A stretch of DNA of 30,953 bases from Absicoccus intestinalis (GCF_033971885.1 NZ_JALBUS010000023.1:1-30953); one strand, 5' to 3'; shown: positions 7,476-16,067, numbered from the stretch's first letter. Program-made: numbers and translations. The notes: a model not told the origin generated them from the sequence alone.

Positions 7476-8939
7476 ATGACCAAAAAACTTACATCACGAG
7501 TATGGCAGATAGTCCAGTACATTAAAAATCCAGATACTGGCAAGATGTTTACAAAATCGATTGATGGCAAAATCGTTGTAGATAAAGATGGACGACCCGT
7601 AGATTATGGACTAAACGAAGAAAAAATCAAATCTGCAGTATCACATAAATCAATAAAAAAATTTGTATATCTTAACCACAATAAAGATCACCATTTAAAG
7701 GATACTCCCAAACATAAAAAGGGAGAACCGATTGCTCTGCATTACCATGTAGCCATTCAATCCGATACGCCTTTAGAAGTAGATGTGATTGCTCGATGGT
7801 TTGGAGTTGACCCACAATATGTTGAAAAGGGAAGCGGGCCTGGTGCTTTCTTGGATTTTGTCGAATACATAACGCATGAATCAGAGAAACAGCAGAAATT
7901 GGGTAAGTATCTGTATCCCGATGAAGAAGTTGTTGCGAATTTTGATTTTAGAGCAGCATTGAATGATAGAAAGACGCAAATGGAAAAATATGGGGCGTTG
8001 CTAACTAAAAAAGATCAGTATAGATATGATGTTTTATATAATGGAAAATCTTTAAAAAGCGTCATGAATGAAGACAAAGTTGGATATATGAGAGATTTGG
8101 ACAAATTGAAAAAGTTGCGATTAGAATATATTTCGCAATTACCGACTCCTGAAACAAGAATGAACATATATGTATCCGGATCCGGCGGTAGTGGTAAAGG
8201 CGTCATTTCCAGAGCTATCGCAAGAAGCCTTTATTCGGATTTACCAGATGATGAAGCATTTTTTGAAGTAGGTGCTCCAGGAAGTGCATTTGAAGGCTAT
8301 GATGGTCAACCCGTGCTGATCTGGAATGATAGAAGAGCTTATGATTTACTGAATGAACTAAATGGCAGAGGAAATGTATTCAATGTTTTTGATACCCATC
8401 CATCGAAACAGCGTCAAAACATAAAATATGGATCCATCAATCTAGCAAATGCTGTAAATATCGTCAATTCTGTTGAAACATATCTAGATTTTTTAGACGG
8501 ATTATCAGGCAAATATAAAGGAAAAGATGGAACTTTACATAAGTCCGAAATGAGCGAAAAAATTCAAGCATATAGACGTTTTCCGTTAATCGTCAATCTA
8601 CATCCTGGTACAGCTACATATGATTTATTGATCAATAGAATGTTTTTAGATTATCATTCAGATGGTCTGGAGTATCAAATATGGCAGGGCATTGCAGCAC
8701 CATTACGAGAGATTGCGGAAGGATTGGCAGCCATGCCGGAAAAAAGAAAAGAAATGGAAGCGTATTGTGTAAAAGAAATTATCGGATGGTATAAGAAAAT
8801 ACTGGTAATACTGAAAGCTCATCCACAAGAAAATTATGAGCAGATCAAAAAGATTATTGAAGCACAGCATATTACATATAAAAAGATACGTGTTGAACAT
8901 TATAGCGATGATCAACCAAACATTTTTAGGATAGATTAA
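7476..8939 (+). CDS. Rolling-circle replication initiator (HUH Rep with P-loop helicase domain)
   Basis: This 487-residue protein should nick and unwind an origin. The N-terminal HUH endonuclease shows His89-Tyr90-His91 (LHYHVAI) and a candidate catalytic tyrosine, Tyr131, in VEYITHE. The second half carries a P-loop, GSGGSGKG (235-242), a Walker-B-like VLIWND, and an SF3 motif-C-like VNIVNS. The P-loop ends GKG instead of GKS/T, which I recall in related bacterial Reps. The HUH plus SF3-like layout matches Reps of bacterial CRESS-like plasmids. The start ATG 7476 has SD GGAGGGAGG just upstream. No conjugation or capsid genes are nearby, so replication of a small integrated element is the likely job. 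Confidence 0.85.
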   Translation: MTKKLTSRVWQIVQYIKNPDTGKMFTKSIDGKIVVDKDGRPVDYGLNEEKIKSAVSHKSIKKFVYLNHNKDHHLKDTPKHKKGEPIALHYHVAIQSDTPLEVDVIARWFGVDPQYVEKGSGPGAFLDFVEYITHESEKQQKLGKYLYPDEEVVANFDFRAALNDRKTQMEKYGALLTKKDQYRYDVLYNGKSLKSVMNEDKVGYMRDLDKLKKLRLEYISQLPTPETRMNIYVSGSGGSGKGVISRAIARSLYSDLPDDEAFFEVGAPGSAFEGYDGQPVLIWNDRRAYDLLNELNGRGNVFNVFDTHPSKQRQNIKYGSINLANAVNIVNSVETYLDFLDGLSGKYKGKDGTLHKSEMSEKIQAYRRFPLIVNLHPGTATYDLLINRMFLDYHSDGLEYQIWQGIAAPLREIAEGLAAMPEKRKEMEAYCVKEIIGWYKKILVILKAHPQENYEQIKKIIEAQHITYKKIRVEHYSDDQPNIFRID

Positions 8940-9131
8940 AATTTTTAAAAAAGTCCTTGGCTAATTTGCATTATTTTTATTTTCCAATTATACTTCAATT
9001 GTAATCGGTACAAAGCAGGTTTGTTTTGTATGCGAAGCGGGATGATAATTCTGAAGTTTTTTATGTCTGTAAAGCCTGGAATTGTATCCTGAGACTAAAA
9101 ATTAAAGCAAAAAAGAACATATCGTAAAACT
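8940..9131. other. Intergenic, possible remnant of a Cys-containing small gene
   Basis: There is no intact frame. Translations in different frames give short cysteine-containing pieces (VCFVCEAG, YVCKAWNC, KLECPNCW), which might be debris of a small zinc-ribbon protein of mobile elements. The reading needs several frameshifts and is weak. Confidence 0.2.
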
Positions 9132-9164
9132 AGAGTGTCCTAACTGCTGGACGCTCTTTTTTTT
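9132..9164 (+). terminator. Intrinsic terminator after rep
   Basis: AGAGTGTCC (9132-9140) pairs with GGACGCTCT (9149-9157), one G-T pair, followed by eight T. It lies only about six bases before the SD of the HTH gene, leaving no room for a promoter between them. Confidence 0.85.
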
Positions 9165-9181
9165 ATGAGAAAGGAGGAAGA

Positions 9182-9463
9182 ATGATCACCGAAACAGAAC
9201 GAACAAATATTGAAACAAAATTGTCATTTCCAAAAGAAATTCAAATGTATTCACGAAAAGAAGTTGCAATCTTATTTAATACTTCCGAAGATACGATATC
9301 TTCACTTGTTTATGCAGGATGTCTAACAGCAATAAAAATCGGGAAGTCTTATTCTTTTACTTACTCTGCGATAAAAGATTTTGAACAGAATTTTGAAGGA
9401 GCAGACCTCAGCAATGAATTTAAAATGAGGGAATCTGTTGAGAATCGATATAAATGTAATTAG
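9182..9463 (+). CDS. Excisionase-like helix-turn-helix protein
   Basis: This 93-residue protein has an HTH_17/excisionase-like core (~22-70): YSRKEVAILFNTSEDTISSL, then AGCLTAIKIGKSYSFTYSAI. That is the usual 'helix-turn-helix, wing, Y/F-x-F' arrangement of small recombination directionality factors. The start is ATG 9182 with SD AAGGAGG. Its place 100 bases before a tyrosine integrase next to a tRNA is the standard xis-int order, so control of excision direction is likely. A simple transcriptional regulator is the alternative. The preceding terminator suggests expression by read-through. Confidence 0.7.
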   Translation: MITETERTNIETKLSFPKEIQMYSRKEVAILFNTSEDTISSLVYAGCLTAIKIGKSYSFTYSAIKDFEQNFEGADLSNEFKMRESVENRYKCN

Positions 9464-9488
9464 CTGGCTAAGAATTTCAATAAACAAA

Positions 9489-9549
9489 TATTATTGGTGT
9501 ATAATTGTATTGCCTTGTATGCAAATTCAAGAATTGTACACCAATAATA
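9489..9549. repeat. 18-bp inverted repeat upstream of the integrase
   Basis: The arm at 9489-9506 is complementary to 9532-9549 with one mismatch in 18, loop 25 bases. The right arm ends exactly where the integrase SD (AAAGGAG, ~9550) begins. The left arm contains a -10-like TATAAT (9500-9505). It could be an operator or Xis/Int-binding site, or an RNA hairpin in transcripts reading in from the HTH gene. Confidence 0.8.
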
Positions 9550-9565
9550 AAAGGAGATTTTAATA

Positions 9566-10672
9566 TTGAGTGTTACAAAAAGAATAGGTAAAGATGGAAC
9601 AATCAGATATGAAGCAACGGTTTACTTTTATGTTGGTAAGAAACGTCATCAAGTGAGTAAACGAGGTTTCAGAAATAAGAAAGAGGCCAAACGTTGGGAA
9701 GTTAAAAAATATGAAGAAGTCGAGAAGAATGGTCGTCCAATCTGTTCACGAAAGTTAACTTTAAAAGAGGTATATGATCAGTTATTAACCGATAAACATA
9801 ATCATTATCAATATAACACCTTGTATAATACAAAGAAAACACTCCATTATTGGTATGGCGATGATGCTGTTATAAATCTGGGAGAAATGTATGTTGATAA
9901 GATTACGTATTGCGATATTCAAAAGTTCTTTGATGCACGCGATAACGAAAGCATAAATGTTAACTAGAATATTAAAAAAGCGTTAAATCGCGTATTTAAA
10001 CATGCCATTCGCTGTCAATATACTGATCATAATCCAGTCGATAATGTGATAGTAACTGGAATCGACAATCGACAAGATAAACATGTACTTACAAAATACG
10101 AATATCAAACATTGTTGACGATTTTGGATGACATGGATACATATACTTCCAGACAGTTAAAAATGATTGTTCAAATTGGCTCTAATACGGGTTTACGAAT
10201 TTCAGAGATTTTAGCATTGCAGAAATCTGATATCGATTTAAAGAATCGCTGTATTTTGATCAATCACAAATTGATTTATAAAGGATTAGATAAGCAAGAA
10301 AGACAAATCGTTGATCAATTAAAATCAAAGGCATCGGCAAAGCCGGCAATTATCCCAGAATCATTAGTGGTTGAGTTAAAAAATTGGATGGATAATCTAG
10401 AAACAGAATCCTTATTCTTAACAGAGGATGGCTATTTTCAAAATCCAGACAGTTTGGGAAATCGATTGCGAAGAATTTGTCGCAAAAAAATGGGAATAAA
10501 TTTTCATTTTCATTTGTTGAGAGATACATATGCGACTCATTTGGTGCAGTCTAACGTACCACCAAAAGTAGCTCAGGAACTTTTAAGACATCAGAATTTC
10601 AATACAACTTACAGTATTTATGTTCAAGTTTCGAATGAAACAAAGAAAAAATATGCAAATCAAGTATTCTAG
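9566..10672 (+). pseudogene. int: Tyrosine integrase interrupted by one in-frame TAG
   Basis: This gene has the size and order of Tn916-type phage/ICE integrases (about 368 codons). An N-terminal arm-binding domain (TIRYEATVYFYVGKKRHQVS) and a core-binding domain end at TAG 9965-9967. The same frame continues with NIKKALNRVFKHAIR and the catalytic domain. Catalytic residues are intact: Arg in NTGLRISE, HLLR-DT (His-x-x-Arg), LLRHQ and Tyr in YSIYVQV. A single nonsense codon is thus the only visible lesion. It starts at TTG 9566 behind AAAGGAG. It ends about 95 bases from the tRNA-Arg 3' end, the expected place for an integrase whose attachment site is that tRNA. Suppression of the TAG or a sequencing error is possible. 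Confidence 0.88.
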
Positions 10673-10686
10673 AACAACCAGCAAAC

Positions 10687-10727
10687 GTACGGCACCTAGG
10701 ACTAATGTACGGCGTTTGTACGGCACC
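10687..10727 (+). repeat. GTACGGC direct repeats at the element end
   Basis: GTACGGCACC occurs at 10687-10696 and 10718-10727, with GTACGGC alone at 10707-10713. Short direct repeats between an integrase gene and its tRNA target are typical arm-type integrase binding sites; that role is inferred. Confidence 0.6.
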
Positions 10728-10730
10728 AAA

Positions 10731-10757
10731 ATAAAAAGCCCTTTATATAAAGGACTT
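10731..10757 (-). terminator. Intrinsic terminator of tRNA-Arg
   Basis: On the minus strand, twelve bases after the tRNA CCA, CCTTTATATAAAGG forms a self-complementary stem followed by GCTTTTTATTTT. It may also slow rightward transcripts leaving the integrase gene. Confidence 0.7.
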
Positions 10758-10768
10758 TCCGGGTTATT

Positions 10769-10845
10769 TGGCGTCCTGGGAGGGATTCGAACCCCCGACC
10801 GATCGCTTAGAAGGCGATTGCTCTATCCAACTGAGCTACCAAGAC
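10769..10845 (-). tRNA. tRNA-Arg (anticodon TCT)
   Basis: The minus strand folds into a full cloverleaf. The acceptor stem is GTCTTGG with CCAGGAC (one G-T pair). The D arm contains AGCTCAGTTGGATAGAGC. The anticodon stem ATCGC/GCGAT carries loop CTTCTAA, anticodon TCT, at 10809-10811. The T-arm has GGTTCGAATCC. Discriminator G and CCA are encoded (10769-10771). It reads AGA codons. A good promoter lies upstream and a terminator downstream. Its 3' end is the probable integration site of the element on the left; no second copy of the 3' end was seen in the window. Confidence 0.97.
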
Positions 10846-10854
10846 AGCTAACTT

Positions 10855-10883
10855 ATTATAACAAATCTATTATAGAATATCAA
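10855..10883 (-). promoter_or_regulatory. Promoter of tRNA-Arg
   Basis: On the minus strand, TTGATA (10878-10883), a 17-base spacer and TATAAT (10855-10860), nine bases before the tRNA. A TGT precedes the -10. The promoter faces away from, and lies just before, the start of the gene at 10897. Confidence 0.8.
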
Positions 10884-10896
10884 TGGGGAATCGGGT

Positions 10897-11655
10897 ATGA
10901 AAAAAGAAGGATATCAATTTGTGGGATGGTATGTTGACCCCGAATGTACGAAGCAGATCAATCCGGCGGCGGAATTATCAAAGGTCACGATCCTCTATCC
11001 CAAATGGGCACCAGTTTGGTACCCGATACAGTATAAAATGAATGGTGGTATGAATTCACGACTGAATCCACGATATACAAGTTGTGAATCGCCTGCTTAT
11101 GTGTTGTATCCACCACAAAAGAAAGATCAAGTGTTTGTTGGATGGACCTATGAAGGACAACCTACAGATGTTGTACCAGCAAGACCACAGGGTTCGGTCA
11201 CGATCGAAGCGCATTTTGTTGATCCTTGTGTGGTTTCGTTTGAAACATTTGGTGCTCGGCCCATCGATCCCATCGAAGTCGCACAAGATGGATATATTCA
11301 TTCATTACCCATTGCCAAGCGCAGTGGCTATACCTTTGAAGGCTGGTATTGGGATGAGCAATTTTTATTTCCTTTCCATCTAAGTCAGGGCATCAATCAT
11401 TCGTGCACGTTATATGCGAAAATGACAAAAAATGAATATCCTATCACTTATGATACACAGGGGGGATATTCAGCTCGAAGCAATCCGGATCATTATTGTT
11501 TTGATGATCCAACGATCTTGATTAAGCCCGCAAAGAAAAAGGGATATATATTCGATGGCTGGTATGATCAGATTGGTCGAAAACATGATTTTATTCGTCA
11601 TCATTCTTTGGGCCCATTACATTTAGTTGCACGGTTTCATCGTATTGATTCTTAA
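10897..11655 (+). CDS. InlB B-repeat-like (Flg_new) protein without signal peptide
   Basis: This 252-residue protein is made of about four repeats of the Listeria-Bacteroides (InlB B-repeat) type. Each ends in a G-Y/F-x-F-x-G-W-Y/T motif: GYQFVGWY near residue 5, VFVGWTYEG near 82, GYTFEGWYW near 147 and GYIFDGWY near 216. Such repeats are normally parts of secreted or wall-anchored proteins. Here there is no signal peptide, LPXTG or membrane segment, and the protein starts inside the first repeat, so it may be a truncated fragment. The SD before ATG 10897 is poor, and TAG at 10873 closes the frame upstream. Function unknown. Confidence 0.65.
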   Translation: MKKEGYQFVGWYVDPECTKQINPAAELSKVTILYPKWAPVWYPIQYKMNGGMNSRLNPRYTSCESPAYVLYPPQKKDQVFVGWTYEGQPTDVVPARPQGSVTIEAHFVDPCVVSFETFGARPIDPIEVAQDGYIHSLPIAKRSGYTFEGWYWDEQFLFPFHLSQGINHSCTLYAKMTKNEYPITYDTQGGYSARSNPDHYCFDDPTILIKPAKKKGYIFDGWYDQIGRKHDFIRHHSLGPLHLVARFHRIDS

Positions 11656-11673
11656 AAGACAGTATGATAAAAT
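11645..11673 (+). promoter_or_regulatory. Promoter of the DUF3196-tig operon
   Basis: TTGATT (11645-11650), a 17-base spacer and TAAAAT (11668-11673), about 25 bases before the GTG start. The -35 overlaps the last codons of the upstream gene. Confidence 0.55.
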
Positions 11674-11698
11674 TAATATGTTTCGCTAGGAGGATTTG

Positions 11699-12427
11699 GT
11701 GAATCTATATTATCAAGCACTTATACAAGAAATTCATGAATTAATGGGACAGGAAAAATATGATTTAGCTTTGGATAAAGTACAAGCTGAATTGGATTTG
11801 CCCTATGTTCCACAACCTGAATTGGATGTATTAGAAGCCTACAAGGAGGACTGTTTGGCACATATTGACAAGCCGGTTCCTCATCATGAAATCGAGATCT
11901 TGATTCATGGCAATATGGAGCAACAAGAAGCAGCCGTGGCGATGATGGCTGACATGAATCTTCGCACGATGCATGACGAAGTGCAACTCTTATTGGATTC
12001 CGATGTCCTGCTGAATGAAATCAAGGGAGAATTGATCGAGCATTTGATGGCTCAAAAGATTGATACACCCTATACAATGAAACAATCTGGATTGGAACTG
12101 ACTTTTGTGCCGAGTTTGATCATTCCAAAGGAAGACGATCAAACCCTTTTGCAGATCAATCAATTGTTTACCGATTGGTTTGCGAATGATAATCCGACTT
12201 TCTATCAATTTTGTACACGTCTTTTAGAACAAGAAATGTTAGAAAACCGGCCATTTGATTTTATGGATCGTGATGCCAAACCCATTGCGAAAGCAATTGT
12301 GCGTTTGGTTGCAGAAGCATTTGGACAATCCGATGAATTTAAGTTGTTTGTTACCCAAAATCAGTTGGGTGAGATAGCGGATATACCGCTGATGATTGAA
12401 AGTCGAGGAGAACAAAATGAAAAGTAG
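11699..12427 (+). CDS. DUF3196-like (TPR-like) protein upstream of tig
   Basis: This 242-residue cytoplasmic, acidic, mostly helical protein starts MNLYYQALIQEIHELM. The start chosen is GTG 11699, five bases after SD AGGAGG (11688-11693); a TTG at 11696 is too close to the SD. No catalytic motif is visible. From memory it resembles DUF3196, a helical-repeat family known from Mollicutes and Erysipelotrichia, often beside tig. Its last 11 bases overlap the start of tig, so the two are translationally coupled. A role linked to chaperone or ribosome function is only an inference from context. Confidence 0.65.
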   Translation: MNLYYQALIQEIHELMGQEKYDLALDKVQAELDLPYVPQPELDVLEAYKEDCLAHIDKPVPHHEIEILIHGNMEQQEAAVAMMADMNLRTMHDEVQLLLDSDVLLNEIKGELIEHLMAQKIDTPYTMKQSGLELTFVPSLIIPKEDDQTLLQINQLFTDWFANDNPTFYQFCTRLLEQEMLENRPFDFMDRDAKPIAKAIVRLVAEAFGQSDEFKLFVTQNQLGEIADIPLMIESRGEQNEK

Positions 12428-13694
12428 TTGGACATTGAAAGAACATTCAGAAGGTGTTTTGGAAGTTGTTGTGGATGGTGATGTTTGGACAAAAGCCCAA
12501 AAACATGCATTTCAATATTTTAAGAAAAATATCACGATGAAAGGTTTCCGTCCTGGACAAGTTCCAGAAGCTTTATTAAAGAAACAAATTTCTAAAGAAG
12601 CCATTTATGAACAAGCTGTTGAAAATATCGCCAATACGGTTTTAGCCCAAGCTGTCAAAGAACAAAACTTAGAATTGGTCGCTCGTCCTACTTTGGATTA
12701 TAAAGATGCAACAGATGAATCGGTTACTTTAGAATTCCATTGTGTAGTTGAACCGGAAGTGACTTTGGGAGACTATAAAGGATTAGATATTCATAAAGAT
12801 GAAGTAGAAGTAACTGATGAAGATGTAGATAAAGAATTGGAACGTGTACAAGATCGTTATGCCGATTGGGTATTGCGTGAAGAAGGAGAAGCCGCTGTAG
12901 AAGGCGACCAAGTCATCATTGACTTTGTTGGTAAAAAAGACGGAGAAGCTTTCGAAGGTGGTTCTGGTGAAAATTATCCATTGGAATTGGGTTCGCAATC
13001 TTTCATCCCTGGTTTTGAAGATCAATTGATCGGTGTGAAATCGGGTGAAGTAAAAGATGTCAATGTGACATTCCCAGAAGATTATCAAGCCAAAGATCTT
13101 GCTGGACAAGATGCTGTATTCACAGTAACTGTTCATGATATTAAATATAAAGAACGTCCAGAAGTAAATGATGAATTGATCAAACAATTAAAACGCGATG
13201 GTGTAGAAACCGTAGAAAAATTTAAGGAAGTCACAAAAGAAGACCTTACAAAAGAGCGTGAACGCCAAGCGGAAGATAAATTCACTTCGGAAGTGATCAA
13301 GGCAGCTAGTGATAATGCAACGGTTGATATTCCTGCTGTGATGATCGAAAATGAAGTAGATAATGAATATCAACAATTTGTACAACGTATGCAACAGTCT
13401 GGATTTACCGTTGAACAATATTATCAAGCAACAGGTCAAACCGAAGAAGATATGAAAGCACAGATGCGTCCAGAAGCAACGGATCGTGTCAAGAATTCTT
13501 TGGTTTTACAAGCCATCGTTAAAGCTGAAAATATTGAAGTTTCTCAAGAAGATGTCGATAAAGAATACAATGAGATGTCTGAGTTGTACAAAATGGATGT
13601 CAATCAGATCAAACAATTGCTTCCAGCTTATCAAGTTCGTGCAGATCTAGCTCAACAGAAAGCATTAGAATTGATTAAGACTTCCGTTAAGTAG
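12417..13694 (+). CDS. tig: Trigger factor, ribosome-bound chaperone and peptidyl-prolyl isomerase
   Basis: This 425-residue chaperone binds nascent chains at the ribosome exit. The ribosome-docking motif GFRPGQVP is at residues 43-50. The FKBP-type isomerase domain spans about 163-243 (VIIDFVGKKDG, then SFIPGFEDQLIG). A helical C-terminal chaperone region with VDIPAVMIENEVD follows. The start is ATG 12417 with SD GAGGAG (12405-12410); an upstream in-frame start would lie deep in the previous gene. Length is normal. A terminator follows, then lon. The clpX gene often found between tig and lon in Firmicutes is absent here. Confidence 0.96.
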   Translation: MKSSWTLKEHSEGVLEVVVDGDVWTKAQKHAFQYFKKNITMKGFRPGQVPEALLKKQISKEAIYEQAVENIANTVLAQAVKEQNLELVARPTLDYKDATDESVTLEFHCVVEPEVTLGDYKGLDIHKDEVEVTDEDVDKELERVQDRYADWVLREEGEAAVEGDQVIIDFVGKKDGEAFEGGSGENYPLELGSQSFIPGFEDQLIGVKSGEVKDVNVTFPEDYQAKDLAGQDAVFTVTVHDIKYKERPEVNDELIKQLKRDGVETVEKFKEVTKEDLTKERERQAEDKFTSEVIKAASDNATVDIPAVMIENEVDNEYQQFVQRMQQSGFTVEQYYQATGQTEEDMKAQMRPEATDRVKNSLVLQAIVKAENIEVSQEDVDKEYNEMSELYKMDVNQIKQLLPAYQVRADLAQQKALELIKTSVK

Positions 13695-13711
13695 TAAAAT
13701 ACATATGATAT

Positions 13712-13735
13712 AAAAAGGCGCTTAGCGTCTTTTTT
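13712..13735 (+). terminator. Intrinsic terminator between tig and lon
   Basis: AAAAAGGCGC and GCGTCTTTTTT form a stem around TTA, ending in a T-run. The lon SD begins about 14 bases later, with no recognisable promoter between. Confidence 0.8.
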
Positions 13736-13762
13736 AGAATCTAGAAATAAGGAGGAATTCCG

Positions 13763-16066
13763 ATGACAGAAACATTTCCTTTAGTTTGTACACGTGGGGT
13801 TGTTGTTTTTCCGGATCAAGATATTGTGATTGATGTAGGGCGTGAACCATCCCTACAAGCTGTTGATAATGCCCAAAATAATTTCGAAAACCACATCGTA
13901 TTGGTTTCGCAAAAAGACATAACAACGGATGAACCAGGTTTAGATGATATTTATCATGTGGGAACCCTTTGTGAAGTTCGCCATGTTCGTCGTTTTGAAA
14001 ATTTTATTCGTGTCAAGTTTAGAGGATTGAAACGCGTTCGCTTGAATGAATGGATCCAAGGCGATACCAGCGATATGGCTGTGGTAGAAGAATTGGTGAC
14101 CTATCGTCAAGATGAAACTGAAGAGCAAGCTTTGATGCGTATGATCGTAGATGCCTATGATCATTTTACGGGTGCGGATAAATTCATGTCCAAGGATATG
14201 ATGATCGAGCTGTCCAAAGGCGTAGGTCCAGAAGGATTGAGCGATAAAGCCGTAACGGCCTTACCTATTTCTTTGGATCGTAAACAAGCCTATCTAGAAA
14301 CATTAGGCGCCAATGATCGTTTAGAGATGTTGTTGGCCGATATTGAAAAAGAAAAGAAGATGGGCGAAGTTGAGAAAAAGATCAATGATACGGTCAAACA
14401 ACGAATTGATCAAGGACAAAAAGATTATTACTTACGTGAAAAGTTGAATGCCATCAAAGAAGAATTAGGCGATGTCGTTGAACAAGATAAGGATGCGGAA
14501 CAAATTCGTAAACGTCTCGAAGAAAATCCCTATCCTGAAAATATCAAAAAGAAAGTCAAAGAAGAATTGTCTCGTTATGAGATCTTACCGATGGCCAGTG
14601 GTGAAACCGGTGTTATCAAGACCTATGTGGATTGGTTGATGGATCTGCCTTGGTGGCAAGAAACCCAAGACAATCAAGATCTCAATCAAGCCCAGGCTAC
14701 GCTTGATGCCGATCACTATGGCCTGGAAAAAGTCAAAGAGCGGATCTTGGAATATTTAGCAGTCAAACAAATGACCAATTCTTTGAAAGCACCAATCCTT
14801 TGTTTGGTTGGTCCTCCTGGGGTTGGTAAGACATCCTTGGCCCGCAGTGTAGCTCGTGCTTTGGATCGTAAATTTGTGAAGATTTCTTTGGGTGGTGTAC
14901 GTGACGAAGCCGAAATTCGTGGGCATCGTCGTACCTATCTAGGGGCAATGCCAGGACGGATCATTCAAGGAATGAAAAAAGCCGGCGTTGTGAATCCCGT
15001 CTTCTTGATCGATGAAATTGATAAGATGGCCAGTGACTATAAGGGAGATCCTTCCTCAGCTATGTTGGAAGTATTGGATCCCGAACAAAACTCCTTCTTT
15101 TCCGATCATTACATTGAAGAACCGTATGATCTAAGCAAAGTCTTATTTATTGCGACGGCCAACTACTTAGAAAATATTCCACCGGCTTTACGAGATCGAT
15201 TGGAAATCATTCAATTATCCAGTTATACCGATGTGGAAAAGATCCATATTGCTAAGGAACATTTATTGCCAAAACAATTAAAAGAAAATGGCCTACAATC
15301 CAGTCAATTAAAAATATCGGATGATTTGTTGCTGTATTTGATCCGGTATTATACCAGAGAAGCTGGTGTTCGACAGTTAGAACGAACGATCGCAACCATT
15401 TGTCGAAAGACGGTTTTAGCTATCTTAAAAGACAACAAGAAATCCATTCGCTTATCCAAGAAATTGATCCATGAATGGTTAGGCAATGAAAAAGTAGACT
15501 ATGGCCATAAAGAAAAGAAAGACCAGATCGGAACGGTAACAGGTCTTGCCTACACGAGTTTTGGTGGCGATATTCTGCAAATTGAAGCCAATCGTTTTGA
15601 AGGAAAAGGCCGATTGATCTTGACCGGACAATTAGGTGATGTCATGAAGGAAAGTGCCAATATTGCGCTGGACTACATCAAAGCACATGCCAAAGAGTAC
15701 AAGATCGATCCAAAATTATTTGAAACCAATGATGTGCATATCCACGTACCAGAAGGTGCCGTACCAAAAGACGGACCAAGTGCCGGTGTGACCATGACCA
15801 CAGCTCTAGTTTCTTGTTTTGCCGAAATTCCAGTCAAAGCCAATCTGGCAATGACGGGTGAAGTTACCTTACGTGGAAATGTATTGCCTATTGGCGGTTT
15901 GAAGGAAAAGTCTTTAGCTGCCTATCGTTCCGGTATCACAACGATCTTGATCCCAAAAGAAAATGTGCGTGATTTGGATGAGATCCCACAAGAAGTAAAA
16001 GATGCCGTTGATTTTATTCCGGTATCGAGCGTAAAACAAGTTTTAAAACACGCATTAGTTGCATAG
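13763..16066 (+). CDS. lon: ATP-dependent protease Lon (LonA)
   Basis: This 767-residue protein is a cytoplasmic hexameric protease that degrades misfolded and regulatory proteins. The N-terminal substrate-binding domain covers ~1-200. The AAA+ module has Walker A GPPGVGKT at 350-357 and Walker B VFLIDEID. The protease domain has catalytic Ser673 in PKDGPSAG and Lys716 in GGLKEK, 43 residues apart as in E. coli (679/722). The start is ATG 13763 with SD AAGGAGGAA. ysxC begins one base after the stop. No CIRCE-type repeat was seen upstream, so heat control is not evident. Confidence 0.97.
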   Translation: MTETFPLVCTRGVVVFPDQDIVIDVGREPSLQAVDNAQNNFENHIVLVSQKDITTDEPGLDDIYHVGTLCEVRHVRRFENFIRVKFRGLKRVRLNEWIQGDTSDMAVVEELVTYRQDETEEQALMRMIVDAYDHFTGADKFMSKDMMIELSKGVGPEGLSDKAVTALPISLDRKQAYLETLGANDRLEMLLADIEKEKKMGEVEKKINDTVKQRIDQGQKDYYLREKLNAIKEELGDVVEQDKDAEQIRKRLEENPYPENIKKKVKEELSRYEILPMASGETGVIKTYVDWLMDLPWWQETQDNQDLNQAQATLDADHYGLEKVKERILEYLAVKQMTNSLKAPILCLVGPPGVGKTSLARSVARALDRKFVKISLGGVRDEAEIRGHRRTYLGAMPGRIIQGMKKAGVVNPVFLIDEIDKMASDYKGDPSSAMLEVLDPEQNSFFSDHYIEEPYDLSKVLFIATANYLENIPPALRDRLEIIQLSSYTDVEKIHIAKEHLLPKQLKENGLQSSQLKISDDLLLYLIRYYTREAGVRQLERTIATICRKTVLAILKDNKKSIRLSKKLIHEWLGNEKVDYGHKEKKDQIGTVTGLAYTSFGGDILQIEANRFEGKGRLILTGQLGDVMKESANIALDYIKAHAKEYKIDPKLFETNDVHIHVPEGAVPKDGPSAGVTMTTALVSCFAEIPVKANLAMTGEVTLRGNVLPIGGLKEKSLAAYRSGITTILIPKENVRDLDEIPQEVKDAVDFIPVSSVKQVLKHALVA

Positions 16067-16067
16067 T

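Noticed and set aside
8940..9131. Cys-rich (KTR-like) small gene
   Set aside because: CxxC pieces occur in three different frames with stops between; too weak to call as a gene.
10620..10937. Open frame reading GIRTPDRSLRRRLLYPTELPR
   Set aside because: This is the antisense translation of the tRNA-Arg gene, a common false gene; it also runs out of the integrase frame.
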